DNA from: Citrobacter sp. FP75
Lineage (GTDB): Bacteria; Pseudomonadota; Gammaproteobacteria; Enterobacterales; Enterobacteriaceae
DNA: 64,000 bases
Direction: 5' to 3'
Assembly: GCF_018342065.1 (NCBI RefSeq)
Contig: NZ_JAFDOE010000004.1
Span: 419,957 to 483,956 of the forward strand
Positions within the stretch are counted from its first letter, which is position 1. Each line of letters begins with the position of its first letter. A program made the translations under genes and the position numbers. The notes beneath the pieces were generated by a model that saw only the letters and a program-made list of their open reading frames with translations, was not told the DNA's origin and ran no database searches. This document shows, piece by piece, positions 14,796 to 25,043 of the stretch.

Positions 14796-16442
14796 ATGGA
14801 TTCGCAACGCAATCTTTTAGTCATCGCTTTGCTGTTCGTGTCTTTCATGATCTGGCAAGCTTGGGAGCAGGATAAAAATCCGCAACCTCAGGCTCAGCAG
14901 ACCACGCAGACAACGACCACCGCAGCGGGTAGCGCCGCAGACCAGGGCGTACCGGCCAGTGGCCAGGGGAAACTGATTACGGTTAAGACTGACGTGCTTG
15001 ATCTGACCATCAACACCCGTGGTGGTGATGTGGAACAGGCTTCACTGCCAGCTTACCCGAAAGAACTCGGTTCTACCGAACCGTTCCAGTTACTGGAAAC
15101 CACGCCACAGTTCATCTATCAGGCACAGAGTGGCCTGACAGGTCGTGACGGCCCGGATAACCCGGCTAATGGCCCGCGTCCGCTGTACAACGTCGACAAA
15201 GACGCTTTTGTACTGGCTGACGGTCAGAATGAACTGCAGATCCCGATGACCTATACTGACGCCGCAGGCAACACGTTTACCAAAACGTTTATCCTTAAGC
15301 GTGGTGAGTATGCGGTAAGCGTTAACTACAGCGTGCAGAACGCCAGCGAGAAGCCGCTGGAAGTCTCCACCTTTGGTCAGCTGAAGCAATCCATCAATCT
15401 GCCATCTCATCGCGACACCGGTAGCAGCAACTTTGCGCTGCACACCTTCCGTGGCGCGGCGTACTCCACGCCGGATGAGAAATATGAGAAATACAAGTTC
15501 GACACCATTGCTGAAAACGACAACCTGAACGTCAACGCTAAAGACGGCTGGGTTGCAATGCTGCAACAGTATTTCGCAACGGCATGGGTTCCGCGTAACG
15601 ACGGCACCAATAACTTCTATACCGCAAATCTGGGTAACGGCATTGCCGCTATCGGCTATAAATCTCAGCCGGTTCTGGTTCAGCCAGGCCAGACAAGCGC
15701 GATGACCAGCACCCTGTGGGTTGGCCCGGAAATTCAGGATAAAATGGCGGCCGTTGCACCGCACCTGGATCTGACCGTGGACTACGGCTGGTTGTGGTTC
15801 ATCTCTCAGCCGTTGTTTAAACTGCTGAAGTGGATCCATAGCTTCCTGGGTAACTGGGGCTTCTCCATCATCGTTATCACCTTTATCGTTCGTGGCATCA
15901 TGTACCCGCTGACTAAAGCGCAGTACACCTCCATGGCGAAGATGCGTATGCTGCAGCCGAAGATTCAGGCAATGCGTGAGCGTCTGGGCGATGACAAACA
16001 GCGTCAAAGCCAGGAAATGATGGCTCTGTACAAAGCTGAGAAGGTTAACCCGCTGGGCGGCTGCTTCCCGCTAATCATCCAGATGCCAATCTTCCTGGCG
16101 TTGTACTACATGCTGATGGGCTCCATTGAACTGCGTCACGCGCCGTTTGCTCTGTGGATCCATGACCTGTCTGCACAGGACCCGTACTACATCCTGCCGA
16201 TCCTGATGGGCGTGACGATGTTCTTCATTCAGAAGATGTCTCCGACCACCGTGACCGACCCGATGCAGCAGAAGATCATGACCTTTATGCCGGTCATCTT
16301 CACCGTGTTCTTCCTGTGGTTCCCGTCAGGTCTGGTGCTGTACTATATCGTCAGCAACCTGGTAACCATTATTCAGCAGCAGCTGATTTACCGTGGTCTG
16401 GAGAAACGTGGCCTGCATAGCCGCGAGAAGAAAAACTCCTGA
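14796..16442 (+). CDS. yidC: Membrane protein insertase YidC
   Basis: 548 residues, same as E. coli. Inner-membrane insertase/chaperone acting alone or with SecYEG, for example on the ATP synthase c and a subunits. The first transmembrane helix is at residues 5-23, a large periplasmic domain spans about 25-340, then five conserved helices begin around [21 protein letters not shown]. The conserved Arg of the hydrophilic groove is in that first core helix. The C-terminus is basic. A REP-like unit and a terminator follow. Confidence 0.98.
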   Translation: MDSQRNLLVIALLFVSFMIWQAWEQDKNPQPQAQQTTQTTTTAAGSAADQGVPASGQGKLITVKTDVLDLTINTRGGDVEQASLPAYPKELGSTEPFQLLETTPQFIYQAQSGLTGRDGPDNPANGPRPLYNVDKDAFVLADGQNELQIPMTYTDAAGNTFTKTFILKRGEYAVSVNYSVQNASEKPLEVSTFGQLKQSINLPSHRDTGSSNFALHTFRGAAYSTPDEKYEKYKFDTIAENDNLNVNAKDGWVAMLQQYFATAWVPRNDGTNNFYTANLGNGIAAIGYKSQPVLVQPGQTSAMTSTLWVGPEIQDKMAAVAPHLDLTVDYGWLWFISQPLFKLLKWIHSFLGNWGFSIIVITFIVRGIMYPLTKAQYTSMAKMRMLQPKIQAMRERLGDDKQRQSQEMMALYKAEKVNPLGGCFPLIIQMPIFLALYYMLMGSIELRHAPFALWIHDLSAQDPYYILPILMGVTMFFIQKMSPTTVTDPMQQKIMTFMPVIFTVFFLWFPSGLVLYYIVSNLVTIIQQQLIYRGLEKRGLHSREKKNS

Positions 16443-16448
16443 TTCGGT

Positions 16449-16481
16449 GTAGGCCGGATTAGGCGAAACCGCCATCCGGCA
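16449..16481. repeat. REP-like palindromic unit after yidC
   Basis: GTAGGCCGGATTAGGCG and CGCCATCCGGC face each other around a short centre. This matches the enterobacterial REP consensus (GCCGGATG...CATCCGGC with GTAGGCC flank), and its position in the yidC-mnmE spacer is typical. Confidence 0.8.
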
Positions 16482-16500
16482 AACGGAACATAACGTAAAG

Positions 16501-16526
16501 GGCGGTCATTTGACCGCCTTTTTTTA
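16501..16526 (+). terminator. Terminator after yidC
   Basis: GGCGGTCA, loop TT, TGACCGCC, followed by a run of T, 58 bases after the yidC stop. It ends the rpmH-rnpA-yidD-yidC transcript just before mnmE. Confidence 0.92.
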
Positions 16527-16548
16527 TTGCATGACGAAGAGACATATC

Positions 16549-17913
16549 ATGAGCCATAACGACACCATCGTCGCTCAGGCAACCCCACCGGGACGTGGTG
16601 GTGTGGGTATTCTGCGCATTTCCGGCCTCAAAGCCCGCGAGGTCGCCGAAACCGTACTGGGCAAACTGCCAAAACCGCGTTATGCCGACTATCTGCCGTT
16701 TAAAGATGCCGATGGCAGCGCGCTGGATCAGGGGATTGCCCTGTGGTTCCCCGGCCCTAACTCCTTTACCGGTGAAGACGTTTTAGAGTTGCAGGGCCAC
16801 GGTGGTCCGGTCATTCTTGATCTGCTGTTAAAACGTATTCTGACCATTCCCGGGCTGCGCATTGCCAGACCCGGTGAGTTCTCAGAGCGCGCGTTCCTTA
16901 ACGATAAGCTCGATTTAGCCCAGGCAGAAGCGATTGCCGACCTGATCGACGCCAGCTCAGAACAAGCCGCTCGCTCGGCGCTGAATTCGTTGCAGGGCGC
17001 ATTTTCCGCGCGGGTAAATCATCTTGTGGAAGCACTCACTCACTTGCGAATCTACGTGGAAGCAGCAATTGACTTCCCGGATGAGGAAATAGACTTCCTC
17101 TCTGACGGCAAGATTGAAGCCCAACTTAATAGCGTGATGGCCGATCTTGATGCCGTACGTGCCGAAGCGCGTCAGGGCAGTCTGCTACGCGAAGGGATGA
17201 AGGTAGTCATTGCCGGTCGCCCGAACGCCGGGAAATCGAGCCTGCTGAACGCGCTGGCAGGCCGTGAGGCGGCGATTGTGACCGACATTGCGGGGACGAC
17301 TCGCGACGTATTGCGTGAGCATATTCATATCGACGGTATGCCGCTGCACATCATCGACACTGCCGGTCTGCGCGATGCCAGCGATGAAGTTGAACGCATT
17401 GGTATCGAACGCGCCTGGCAGGAAATCGAACAAGCCGACCGCGTGTTGTTTATGGTGGATGGCACTACCACCAATGCCGTTGATCCTGCCGACATCTGGC
17501 CTGATTTTATTGCGCGTTTGCCTGCAAAGCTGCCGATCACCGTGGTGCGCAACAAAGCGGACATCACCGGCGAAACGCTGGGCCTTAGCGAAGTAAATGG
17601 CCACTCACTGGTTCGCCTCTCCGCACGTACTGGTGAAGGAGTGGACGTGCTGCGTAACCATCTCAAACAGAGCATGGGCTTTGAAACCAATATGGAAGGC
17701 GGCTTTCTGGCGCGCCGTCGTCACCTGCAGGCACTGGCAGAAGCGGCTGAGCATCTCCAGCAAGGCAAAGCTCAGCTGTTGGGTGCATGGGCCGGAGAGC
17801 TGCTGGCAGAAGAGTTGCGCCTGGCGCAGCAGAACCTCAGTGAGATCACCGGGGAATTTACCTCCGACGACCTGCTGGGACGGATTTTCTCCAGCTTCTG
17901 TATAGGTAAGTAA
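16549..17913 (+). CDS. mnmE: tRNA modification GTPase MnmE
   Basis: 454 residues from ATG 16549. With MnmG it makes the 5-carboxymethylaminomethyl group on U34 of some tRNAs. The N-terminal tetrahydrofolate-binding domain begins at [18 protein letters not shown]. An inserted G domain carries G1 GRPNAGKSS near 223, G2 TTRD, G3 DTAG near 270 and G4 NKAD near 335. The protein ends in the catalytic FCIGK motif. In-frame upstream ATGs at 16510 and 16531 lie over or next to the terminator and lack support. The tna genes that follow in E. coli are absent. Confidence 0.97.
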   Translation: MSHNDTIVAQATPPGRGGVGILRISGLKAREVAETVLGKLPKPRYADYLPFKDADGSALDQGIALWFPGPNSFTGEDVLELQGHGGPVILDLLLKRILTIPGLRIARPGEFSERAFLNDKLDLAQAEAIADLIDASSEQAARSALNSLQGAFSARVNHLVEALTHLRIYVEAAIDFPDEEIDFLSDGKIEAQLNSVMADLDAVRAEARQGSLLREGMKVVIAGRPNAGKSSLLNALAGREAAIVTDIAGTTRDVLREHIHIDGMPLHIIDTAGLRDASDEVERIGIERAWQEIEQADRVLFMVDGTTTNAVDPADIWPDFIARLPAKLPITVVRNKADITGETLGLSEVNGHSLVRLSARTGEGVDVLRNHLKQSMGFETNMEGGFLARRRHLQALAEAAEHLQQGKAQLLGAWAGELLAEELRLAQQNLSEITGEFTSDDLLGRIFSSFCIGK

Positions 17914-17922
17914 CGTTGTGTT

Positions 17923-17948
17923 GCCCGGTGGCGCGATGCTTACCGGGC
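17923..17948. repeat. Palindromic intergenic unit, copy 1
   Basis: GCCCGGTGGCGC facing GCTTACCGGGC. The same unit occurs after yieH (31204-31228) and between rsmG and mnmG (48199-48224). It resembles the BIME/REP-type units common in Citrobacter, Klebsiella and Salmonella, and sits just after the mnmE stop where it may act as a 3' hairpin. Confidence 0.7.
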
Positions 17949-18077
17949 TCACAAGATCCCTGTACCGGTTAAGGCAGTAATAGATTTCCTCTCAGGAAAT
18001 CACTGTTGTCCGAATGGCAACTCGTGCTACTGACTCTCTCCCCGTATTCTTAGCGCCACATTCCTCATGAGGTCGCT

Positions 18078-19259
18078 ATGACACGCTTTTTAATCTGCAG
18101 TTTTGCCCTGGTTCTGCTTTATCCTGCCGGTATTGATATGTATCTGGTGGGATTGCCGCGTATTGCCGCCGACCTTAACGCCAGCGAAGCGCAGCTGCAT
18201 ATCGCATTTTCGGTCTATCTGGCCGGTATGGCCACGGCGATGTTGTTCGCTGGTAAGGTCGCCGACCAGTCGGGTCGCAAGCCGGTCGCTATTGTCGGCG
18301 CCCTGATCTTTATCTTCGCCTCCACCCTGTGTTCATTCGCCGAAAGCGGTACGCCATTCCTGGTAGGACGTTTCATTCAGGGGATTGGCGCAGGCTGCTG
18401 CTATGTGGTGGCATTTGCGATTTTGCGCGATACGCTCGACGATCGCCGCCGGGCAAAAGTGCTGTCTCTGTTGAACGGCATCACCTGTATCGTGCCGGTA
18501 CTGGCACCGGTGATGGGGCATCTGATTATGCTCAAATACCCGTGGCAGAGCCTGTTCTACACGATGATCGGTATGGGCGTAGTCGTTTGCCTGCTGTCGG
18601 TGTTTATCCTGCGAGAATCGCGCCCAGCGAGGCTCTCGACGTCGAAGGCAGTTGATCAACAAGTCGAGTCGCTGGTAAACCGCTTTTTCTTAAGTCGTCT
18701 GGCTATTACCACGCTGAGCGTGTCGGTGATCCTGACCTTTGTGAATACCTCTCCGGTACTGCTGATGGAAGTGATGGGCTTCGACCGTGGCGAATACGCC
18801 ACGACAATGGCGATGACCGCTGGCGTCAGTATGGCGGTCTCTTTCTCCACGCCGTTCGCCCTGAGTGTGTTTAAGCCCCGCACCCTGATGCTGGCCTCGC
18901 AGGTTCTGTTCCTGGCCGCTGGCGTGGTGTTAACCCTCGCCAGCACGCATGCCGTCACGCTGTTTGGGCTGACGTTAATCTGTGCCGGATTCTCGGTCGG
19001 TTTCGGTGTTGCCATGAGCCAGGCGCTGGGGCCGTTCTCGCTGCGAGCAGGCGTCGCCAGCTCAACGTTAGGCATTGCCCAGGTCTGTGGCTCATCGCTG
19101 TGGATTTGGCTGGCGGCTATCCTCGGACTCGACGCGCTGAATATGCTGATCGGGATTCTGATTGGCTGTAGCATAGTGAGCATCATGCTGATTTTCACTG
19201 TTGCTCCTAACCGGTCCGCGCCCACTCATGAAGAAATCCCTCAGCAGTCTCGATCTTAA
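18078..19259 (+). CDS. mdtL: MdtL, MFS drug efflux transporter (DHA1 family)
   Basis: 393 residues; E. coli MdtL is 391. Inner-membrane drug:H+ antiporter with twelve predicted helices. The family motifs are present: the TM1 motif [14 protein letters not shown], the loop motif [12 protein letters not shown] between helices 2 and 3, and the helix-5 antiporter motif around [14 protein letters not shown]. MdtL gives chloramphenicol resistance when overproduced in E. coli. It starts at ATG 18078 after a GAGGT site. The last 32 bases overlap yidZ. Confidence 0.94.
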   Translation: MTRFLICSFALVLLYPAGIDMYLVGLPRIAADLNASEAQLHIAFSVYLAGMATAMLFAGKVADQSGRKPVAIVGALIFIFASTLCSFAESGTPFLVGRFIQGIGAGCCYVVAFAILRDTLDDRRRAKVLSLLNGITCIVPVLAPVMGHLIMLKYPWQSLFYTMIGMGVVVCLLSVFILRESRPARLSTSKAVDQQVESLVNRFFLSRLAITTLSVSVILTFVNTSPVLLMEVMGFDRGEYATTMAMTAGVSMAVSFSTPFALSVFKPRTLMLASQVLFLAAGVVLTLASTHAVTLFGLTLICAGFSVGFGVAMSQALGPFSLRAGVASSTLGIAQVCGSSLWIWLAAILGLDALNMLIGILIGCSIVSIMLIFTVAPNRSAPTHEEIPQQSRS

Positions 19260-20187
19260 TTTATTGCTCTGCCTGCAGCTCCTGATGCAGGAGCGCAGCG
19301 TTACCAAAACCGCCAAACGGATGAACGTCACGCCGTCGGCGGTGAGTAAATCGCTGGCAAAACTGAGATCCTGGTTTGACGATCCACTGTTTGTAAACAC
19401 ACCTCTGGGGCTGACGCCAACGCCGCTGATGGTCAGTATGGAACAGAGCCTGGCGGAATGGATGCAGATGGGCAATCAGCTGCTCGATAAGCCACATCAT
19501 GAAGCACCGCGCGGGCTTAAGTTTGATCTGGTGGCCGAGACGCCGCTAGTGATGATCATGTTCAACTCACTCTCACAGCAGATCTATCAACGTTATCCGC
19601 AAGCCTCGATCAAAGTGCGCAACTGGGATTACGATTCGCTGGACGCCATTATTCGCGGAGAGGTGGATATCGGTTTTACCGGGCGTGAAAGCCACCCGCG
19701 ATCGCGCGAGTTACTGAGCCTGCTGCCGCTGTCTATCGACCATGAAGTGCTGTTTTCCGATCTCCCCTGCGTCTGGCTGCGCGAAGATCATCCGGCGTTA
19801 CAAGAAGAGTGGAACCTGGAAACATTCCTGCGCTACCCGCATATCAGCATCAGTTGGGAACAAAGTGACACCTGGGCGCTGGACGATGTGCTGCAAGAGA
19901 TGGGACGCAAACGTACTATTTCCCTGAGCCTGCCGGGGTTTGAGCAGTCGCTGTTTATGGCCGCCCAACCGGATCACGCGTTGATAGCCACTGCCCCAGT
20001 CTATTGTCAGCGCTATAATCAACTCCACCAGCTTCCACTTGTGGCTCGCCCGCTGCCCTTTGATGCCGCACAGCTGGAAAAAATGCGCGTACCGTTCACC
20101 CTGCTCTGGCATAAACGCAACAGCCATAACCCGAAAATCGTCTGGCTGAAAGACACGATCAAAACGCTTTATCGCGATATGACCTGA
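19228..20187 (+). CDS. yidZ: YidZ, LysR-type transcriptional regulator
   Basis: 319 residues from ATG 19228, inside the end of mdtL. An N-terminal winged helix-turn-helix ([40 protein letters not shown]) spans residues 6-45, followed by a LysR-type periplasmic-binding-like effector domain. In E. coli YidZ is reported to matter for anaerobic nitric oxide protection; its ligand is unknown. An upstream in-frame TTG at 19201 is less likely. Overlap with mdtL suggests co-expression. Confidence 0.93.
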   Translation: MKKSLSSLDLNLLLCLQLLMQERSVTKTAKRMNVTPSAVSKSLAKLRSWFDDPLFVNTPLGLTPTPLMVSMEQSLAEWMQMGNQLLDKPHHEAPRGLKFDLVAETPLVMIMFNSLSQQIYQRYPQASIKVRNWDYDSLDAIIRGEVDIGFTGRESHPRSRELLSLLPLSIDHEVLFSDLPCVWLREDHPALQEEWNLETFLRYPHISISWEQSDTWALDDVLQEMGRKRTISLSLPGFEQSLFMAAQPDHALIATAPVYCQRYNQLHQLPLVARPLPFDAAQLEKMRVPFTLLWHKRNSHNPKIVWLKDTIKTLYRDMT

Positions 20188-20353
20188 CTATCCGTCACCA
20201 CATTGTTGCTAAATTAACCACTCTGGCAGCAGAAATGTAAAAGTCGCGTAATGTATCCCATTTTAGCCTGTTTTTCAGGCAGCAAAGCCTGCCTATAGGC
20301 TACGTAAATGTTACTCTGGTAATAATCACGGACCATTAATCACGGAGCGAAAA

Positions 20354-21103
20354 ATGGCGACACATTTTGCCAGAGGGATTCTTACGGAGGGACACCTGGT
20401 TTCAGTTCGCCTCCCTTCTCCATGTCATGTCGAAGCAAAAAATCTACCCACGCATCGCCGAACTCGCTTCCTGGCCTCCAGAAGCCTGCTCGCTGAACTG
20501 ATGTTTATGCTTTACGGCACCAGCACGCTGCCCGAAATCGTTGTTCAGGCCAAAGGTAAACCCGTTTTTCGCGATAAAAATCTGCCAGGATTTTCGATTT
20601 CATATGCGGGAAATATCGTCGGTGTTGCCCTGACGACAGAAGGCGCATGCGGCCTGGATATGGAACTTCAGCGCGCGATCGGCGGGTTTAACTCTCCACA
20701 TTCGGTGGGCACCTGGCGCTTCTCCAGTAACGAAAAGCTGTGGATCAACAACCAAAGCGATCCCAATGAAGCACGTGCGCAGCTCATTACCCTACGCCAG
20801 AGCGTACTCAAACTCACCGGTGATATGAGCAATGACGATCCGCGTGAACTCCAGCTATTACCCGGCGCCGGGCGTCTGAAATGCGCTCATACGGCACAAA
20901 TAGAAGCCATTTGCGATGCCGAAGACGTGCTGGTGTGGTCGGTCGCGGTGACGCCAGCCATTGAAAAGCTCAAGGTTTGGGAGTTTGATGGTAAACAGGA
21001 CTGGAAAAGTTTGCCCAATATCCAGACTCGCGCCAATGAGCCAACGGGCCGCCTTATCCGCTTCTCTCAATTATCCGCAGCGAAGAGCTATACGCTTAAC
21101 TGA
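20354..21103 (+). CDS. yieE: YieE, 4'-phosphopantetheinyl transferase-family protein
   Basis: 249 residues, same as E. coli YieE. It belongs to the Sfp/AcpT superfamily that transfers phosphopantetheine from CoA to a carrier-protein serine. The motif GLDMELQRA near residue 98 supplies the metal-binding Asp and Glu; the second motif (W..KE..K type) appears only weakly, around WINNQ and LRQSVLKLTG. The carrier target is not known. A region without genes (20188-20353) separates it from yidZ. chrR follows 30 bases later and may be co-transcribed. Confidence 0.88.
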   Translation: MATHFARGILTEGHLVSVRLPSPCHVEAKNLPTHRRTRFLASRSLLAELMFMLYGTSTLPEIVVQAKGKPVFRDKNLPGFSISYAGNIVGVALTTEGACGLDMELQRAIGGFNSPHSVGTWRFSSNEKLWINNQSDPNEARAQLITLRQSVLKLTGDMSNDDPRELQLLPGAGRLKCAHTAQIEAICDAEDVLVWSVAVTPAIEKLKVWEFDGKQDWKSLPNIQTRANEPTGRLIRFSQLSAAKSYTLN

Positions 21104-21133
21104 CTTAACTTTCATGATGAAACAGGAGTAACC

Positions 21134-21700
21134 ATGTCTGAAACATTGAATGTTGTTACGTTACTGGGGAGCCTGCGCAAAGGCTCGTTTAATGCAATGG
21201 TTGCCCGTACGCTGCCAAAAATTGCCCCTGCCGGGATGGACGTCAACGCATTACCGTCGATTGGCGATATCCCACTTTACGATGCCGATTTCCAGCAGGA
21301 AGAGGGTTTTCCGGCAAGCGTAGAAGCGCTGGCGGAACAGATCAGAAAAGCGGATGGCGTGGTGATTGTCACACCGGAATATAACTATTCGGTACCCGGC
21401 GGGCTGAAAAACGGCATCGACTGGCTGTCCCGTCTGCCCGATCAGCCGCTGGCGGGTAAGCCGGTGCTGATCCAGACCAGCTCAATGGGCGCGATTGGCG
21501 GCGCACGCTGTCAGTATCATCTGCGCCAGATTCTGGTGTTCCTCGACGCAATGGTAATGAACAAGCCGGAATTTATGGGCGGTGTCATTCAGAACAAGGT
21601 GGATGCGCAAACCGGCGAAGTGATTGATCAAAGTACGCTGGATCACCTGACAGGTCAGTTGGCCGCCTTCAGTGAGTATATTCAGCGTGTAAAAGCCTGA
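21134..21700 (+). CDS. chrR: ChrR/YieF, NAD(P)H-dependent FMN reductase (quinone/chromate reductase)
   Basis: 188 residues. Flavodoxin-like fold with the FMN phosphate loop GSLRKGSFN at 12-20 and the PEYNYSVPGGLKN motif near 82-94, which stacks on the flavin. The family reduces quinones by two electrons and also chromate. It starts at ATG 21134 with AGGAG upstream. It ends the backbone segment before the accessory block and is followed by a clear terminator. Confidence 0.95.
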   Translation: MSETLNVVTLLGSLRKGSFNAMVARTLPKIAPAGMDVNALPSIGDIPLYDADFQQEEGFPASVEALAEQIRKADGVVIVTPEYNYSVPGGLKNGIDWLSRLPDQPLAGKPVLIQTSSMGAIGGARCQYHLRQILVFLDAMVMNKPEFMGGVIQNKVDAQTGEVIDQSTLDHLTGQLAAFSEYIQRVKA

Positions 21701-21725
21701 TAACAACATTTGCCTGGTACTCTTA

Positions 21726-21767
21726 AATAATCCAGTAAGCGCCTATGCTTCTGGATTATTTTTTTAT
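21726..21767 (+). terminator. Terminator after chrR
   Basis: A 10-bp stem AATAATCCAG / CTGGATTATT with an inner AAGC/GCTT stem is followed by a T-run. It marks the left edge of the accessory block. Confidence 0.92.
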
Positions 21768-21917
21768 TTGCGTAAACCTGTCCATAACCCACTTTTGTCT
21801 GTTTTTTCCCCTTCATTATTGTGGCATAGTGTTACCAGATATTGCAGTTGCAATAATATCAACCAATATATCTAATATTATCCCGACATTTTGTCTACCG
21901 TGAACAATGGATATGCC

Positions 21918-23381
21918 ATGGACAGGACATTTTCACATCTAAGAACCGCATTATGTAGCAGTACACAACTGGAGAAATCCATGTATGCCTGTCTACAGTC
22001 GATACCTGATTCAATTATTTGTGATGGTATTTTCTTTAACTATTATCGTAGTGATATTCGCTGTATCCAGTTTTTAGCATTAGCGACACACAAAACAGCG
22101 CGACTGAAACGGGATGTCATCCCAATCCCTGAAAACATTGCCAGACAATTCAATCACTCAGATAATTTCTCCACTCAACTTATCGATACTCTGAGCCAAT
22201 GCCCGCTGACTGAATATGTCGTTAACACCTGCTTTCGTAATATCAAATCGCTGATCCTGATGCGTATGCACCTGGATGGTCTACGGCTGGGTGCGATGGG
22301 TATATTTAGTCACCACGCTAATGCTTTCACACCTCAACATGCTGAATTATTCGAATCAGTGCGGGGAGAACTCTCCTTGTTGGCCTTTATTGCCCTGTCC
22401 AGACATAACCTTTTATTGAATAATACGCCACCAGCTATTCCTGAGTTATCTGCCACAGAAGAAAGTGAAAAATTTGTCGTTAGTCAAACTAATCTCCCTC
22501 TTTTTCAGTTGTATCATTCATTGAATAAGCTGGCGAACAGTGAACTGCCTGTTTTATTACTGGGTGAGAAAGGCGTTGGAAAAAATACACTTGCCTCTGA
22601 ACTGCAACAACAAAGTTCAAATCGCGGCGGGTATTCTGGAGTGATTAATCCTCAGGGACAGTTAGTCATTATGCGTAATGGTATCCTGAACCGCGCAATC
22701 ACTATCGATTTTAGCCAGCCACCCAACATTGCTTCATTTCTGATATTGCATCAGGGTTCTTTACTGATAAAGGAAATCAATTCTTTGCCAGAGCGCTGGC
22801 AAACTTTTTTACTGGAACTTCATTCAAATTATCGTGAATATTGTCAATTACAGATTATTGCCATGCAAACCCAGCCATTTTCAATGGTAAAAAACACACT
22901 CAATCACGATGTATCCACTCACTGTCTGACAAACCAACGTTATGCAAACACACTTTGTCAGGTCATTACATTGCCCCCGCTGCGGCATCGCTATGATGAC
23001 ATTCCTCTGCTGTTGACGTACTACCTGAGGAAGCTATCAAGCCAGTATAAATACTCCTCTTTGCCTGTCCTGGGTGATGATTCACTACGCTTATTATTGA
23101 AGTATCACTGGCCGGGCAACATTACGGAATTGATCGGACTATTAGAAAACGCGTTTTTACGTTGCACGAGTAATGAGCTTCACATTGTTTTACCGAGGGG
23201 AAGGAATTCAATAGCAATCTCCTCTCTTGATGACGCGATGCGTCAACATATCCAAATGGCGTTACAACAAAGCCAAGGGAAAATATCAGGTAAAGGCGGA
23301 GCAGCAGAATTGCTTGGCGTAAACAGCAATACGCTGTACAGCAAAATAAAAAAACTGGGCATTGTGGTGAAAGAAAAATAA
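21918..23381 (+). CDS. GAF-AAA+-Fis regulator, enhancer-binding-protein-like but without GAFTGA
   Basis: 487 residues from ATG 21918. In-frame TTG 21891 and GTG 21900 are alternative starts; none has a strong ribosome site. Residues about 10-165 look like a GAF sensor. The central part is a degenerate NtrC-type AAA+ domain: Walker A GEKGVGKN (about 216), a Walker-B-like LLIKEI (about 282) with Lys where Asp is expected, LPPLRHRYDDIPLL, and WPGNITEL. The C-terminus is a Fis-type helix-turn-helix (AAELLGVNSNTLYSKIKKLG). The segment between Walker A and B is short and has no GAFTGA loop, so sigma-54 activation is unlikely; it may act on sigma-70 promoters. The gene is visibly AT-rich compared with its neighbours and converges with the cytochrome operon, whose regulator I infer it to be. 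Confidence 0.8.
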   Translation: MDRTFSHLRTALCSSTQLEKSMYACLQSIPDSIICDGIFFNYYRSDIRCIQFLALATHKTARLKRDVIPIPENIARQFNHSDNFSTQLIDTLSQCPLTEYVVNTCFRNIKSLILMRMHLDGLRLGAMGIFSHHANAFTPQHAELFESVRGELSLLAFIALSRHNLLLNNTPPAIPELSATEESEKFVVSQTNLPLFQLYHSLNKLANSELPVLLLGEKGVGKNTLASELQQQSSNRGGYSGVINPQGQLVIMRNGILNRAITIDFSQPPNIASFLILHQGSLLIKEINSLPERWQTFLLELHSNYREYCQLQIIAMQTQPFSMVKNTLNHDVSTHCLTNQRYANTLCQVITLPPLRHRYDDIPLLLTYYLRKLSSQYKYSSLPVLGDDSLRLLLKYHWPGNITELIGLLENAFLRCTSNELHIVLPRGRNSIAISSLDDAMRQHIQMALQQSQGKISGKGGAAELLGVNSNTLYSKIKKLGIVVKEK

Positions 23382-23389
23382 TCTGACGT

Positions 23390-23415
23390 CCCCTTTCCCT
23401 CTTCAGGAAAAGGGG
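23390..23415. terminator. Hairpin between the regulator and the cytochrome operon
   Basis: CCCCTTTCC and GGAAAAGGGG form a stem with one bulged A and a CTCTTCA loop between convergent genes. T-rich tracts follow only after several bases on either strand, so termination strength is uncertain. Confidence 0.5.
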
Positions 23416-23423
23416 AGCAGCCT

Positions 23424-25043
23424 TTATTTTTGTTTTCTGGCACGGTGGAAACCGTCAAGCATACCTTTAATCAGCGCTCCCGGCGTATCACCAGTACTGC
23501 ACAAATAAAGATGCACAAGGATGAATGCCGCCATGACGACAGCCAGACCATAATGGAGCCAGGCCACAACCTGCTTGCCCGGCAACGCAAACAGCGTTTC
23601 TGGTGTATAACCAGGATACATCATCAATAACCCGGTCACGATGAGCAGCGGCAATAACAGGAACATCACGCAAATATAACCCAGTTGCTGGAGGATATTG
23701 AATTTAGCCGCCGGCGACGCATGCTCCGGGTGAGGTTCCCCACGGAAAATACCATACAGATAGTAGCGTGTCTGACGGATGATCCGCCCCGCAATACCCT
23801 GCCAACGCACCCGATAATGATGCCCGTTGCCGCACATCGCCACCAGGATAAAGCCCAGCCAGATAACACATAACGATACGCCCGCAATATTATGTACATC
23901 AACCCACAGCGAAAATCGCGTGCTCACCCAGTGCAATGCGCAACCGCTGATGACGAGCGCGGCAAAACAGAGCGCATTCAGCCAGTGCCAGCAACGAACA
24001 GGCAGCGTATAGATATAACGTTTCTCCAACGGCGTATCAGTGGCACGGCGAGACATGATAAGTCGTCCCAGACTATGGCAAAGTAGCAAAACAACGAAGC
24101 CGCCCAGCGCCCAGGCAATGAAGCGATCGGCCTGACCGCTGCCGTTATTACCCATCATGTAGGTGTCAGTAAACAACGCGCCATCAATCTGACGAACCGC
24201 AGAGACAGGGGCCGCTACCGTCGCAAGTTTTTCTCTAAGAGCTATATCGTCAAATAACCCTTTCCCCAGCAAACTACCTGCAATGACATTTTCATCCGGC
24301 GCGAACGTTTTCAGGCGAGCGGTAAGCAGCATTCCGTCACCATGACACTGTTCACAACTGATAGCTTGTGAGGCAGGAAGAATGCGATGCAAAGAGGCAT
24401 CCGCAACATCAGCATGGCAGTCAATGCAGCGTAAGCTGTTGAGATGCTCAGAGGCATAAGGCAGTGCCGAGTGCGCCATATCCTGAGACGCAGAGCGTTT
24501 TCCCCCTGACAACTGCGTAAAAACCCCAGCCCGTGAATGGCAATTGGTACACATCAAATTGTCGTCGGCAACCCGTTGTTTACCGGGGTGATTTAGCTCT
24601 CCCGCCGTCATGGTGTGCGCGTTATGGCATGAAGTACAGGAGAAGAGTCCTTTGGCGATTTTTTCACTGTGCACGCTCTGCTGTACGGCATGCACCGTAT
24701 CGCGCATTACCACGCCATGACAACTTTCGCAGTTCTTATTATCGCCAGGCTTCAGGACATGCGGAGTGACAGAAAATCCCGCGCTTCCGGGTTTACTCTG
24801 ATGACAGGCAATACACGGCACCTCGCCGTGCACGCCGTCGTGGTATTTATCCGCAGAGACAAACAAATTCGCCTGCACTTTGTCCGTCGAGATCCCCTGG
24901 ATATCGCCATCAGCGTGACATGCCAGACAAGGTTGATTGAGTTGTGCTGTCGGCACTGGCGCAGAATATCCCGACAAGGGCACCCATCCCACCAGCAATA
25001 AAAATAAGCTCCTTGTTAACAATCCGCACATGATGTCCCTCAT
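23424..25043 (-). CDS. Heptaheme cytochrome c fused to a cytochrome b membrane domain (probable quinol dehydrogenase)
   Basis: 539 residues. A Sec signal (about residues 1-28) is followed by seven CxxCH heme-c motifs at residues 39, 77, 105, 136, 165, 206 and 230. Five hydrophobic helices follow (about 306-330, 353-372, 384-404, 447-475, 493-515), with histidines at the start of helix 2 (RCWHW), in helix 3 (VDVHN) and in helix 5 (WLHYG, VHLYL). These fit the thiosulfate-reductase/hydrogenase b-type cytochrome family with b-heme ligands. Inferred role: take electrons from quinol in the inner membrane and pass them through the periplasmic hemes to the tetraheme subunit and flavoprotein. Its ATG overlaps the stop of the tetraheme gene (ATGA), so it is translationally coupled. 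It is the last gene of the operon. Confidence 0.88.
   Translation of the reverse strand: MRDIMCGLLTRSLFLLLVGWVPLSGYSAPVPTAQLNQPCLACHADGDIQGISTDKVQANLFVSADKYHDGVHGEVPCIACHQSKPGSAGFSVTPHVLKPGDNKNCESCHGVVMRDTVHAVQQSVHSEKIAKGLFSCTSCHNAHTMTAGELNHPGKQRVADDNLMCTNCHSRAGVFTQLSGGKRSASQDMAHSALPYASEHLNSLRCIDCHADVADASLHRILPASQAISCEQCHGDGMLLTARLKTFAPDENVIAGSLLGKGLFDDIALREKLATVAAPVSAVRQIDGALFTDTYMMGNNGSGQADRFIAWALGGFVVLLLCHSLGRLIMSRRATDTPLEKRYIYTLPVRCWHWLNALCFAALVISGCALHWVSTRFSLWVDVHNIAGVSLCVIWLGFILVAMCGNGHHYRVRWQGIAGRIIRQTRYYLYGIFRGEPHPEHASPAAKFNILQQLGYICVMFLLLPLLIVTGLLMMYPGYTPETLFALPGKQVVAWLHYGLAVVMAAFILVHLYLCSTGDTPGALIKGMLDGFHRARKQK

Noticed and set aside
15090-16007. Long open frame antisense to yidC (305 codons)
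   Set aside because: It lies wholly inside a strongly conserved gene, has no ribosome site, and its translation shows no recognisable domain. It arises from the codon bias of yidC.
23424-25043. NapC/NirT-type quinol dehydrogenase
   Set aside because: The hemes are N-terminal and the membrane part has five C-terminal helices with b-heme histidines, unlike the single N-terminal anchor of NapC/CymA.
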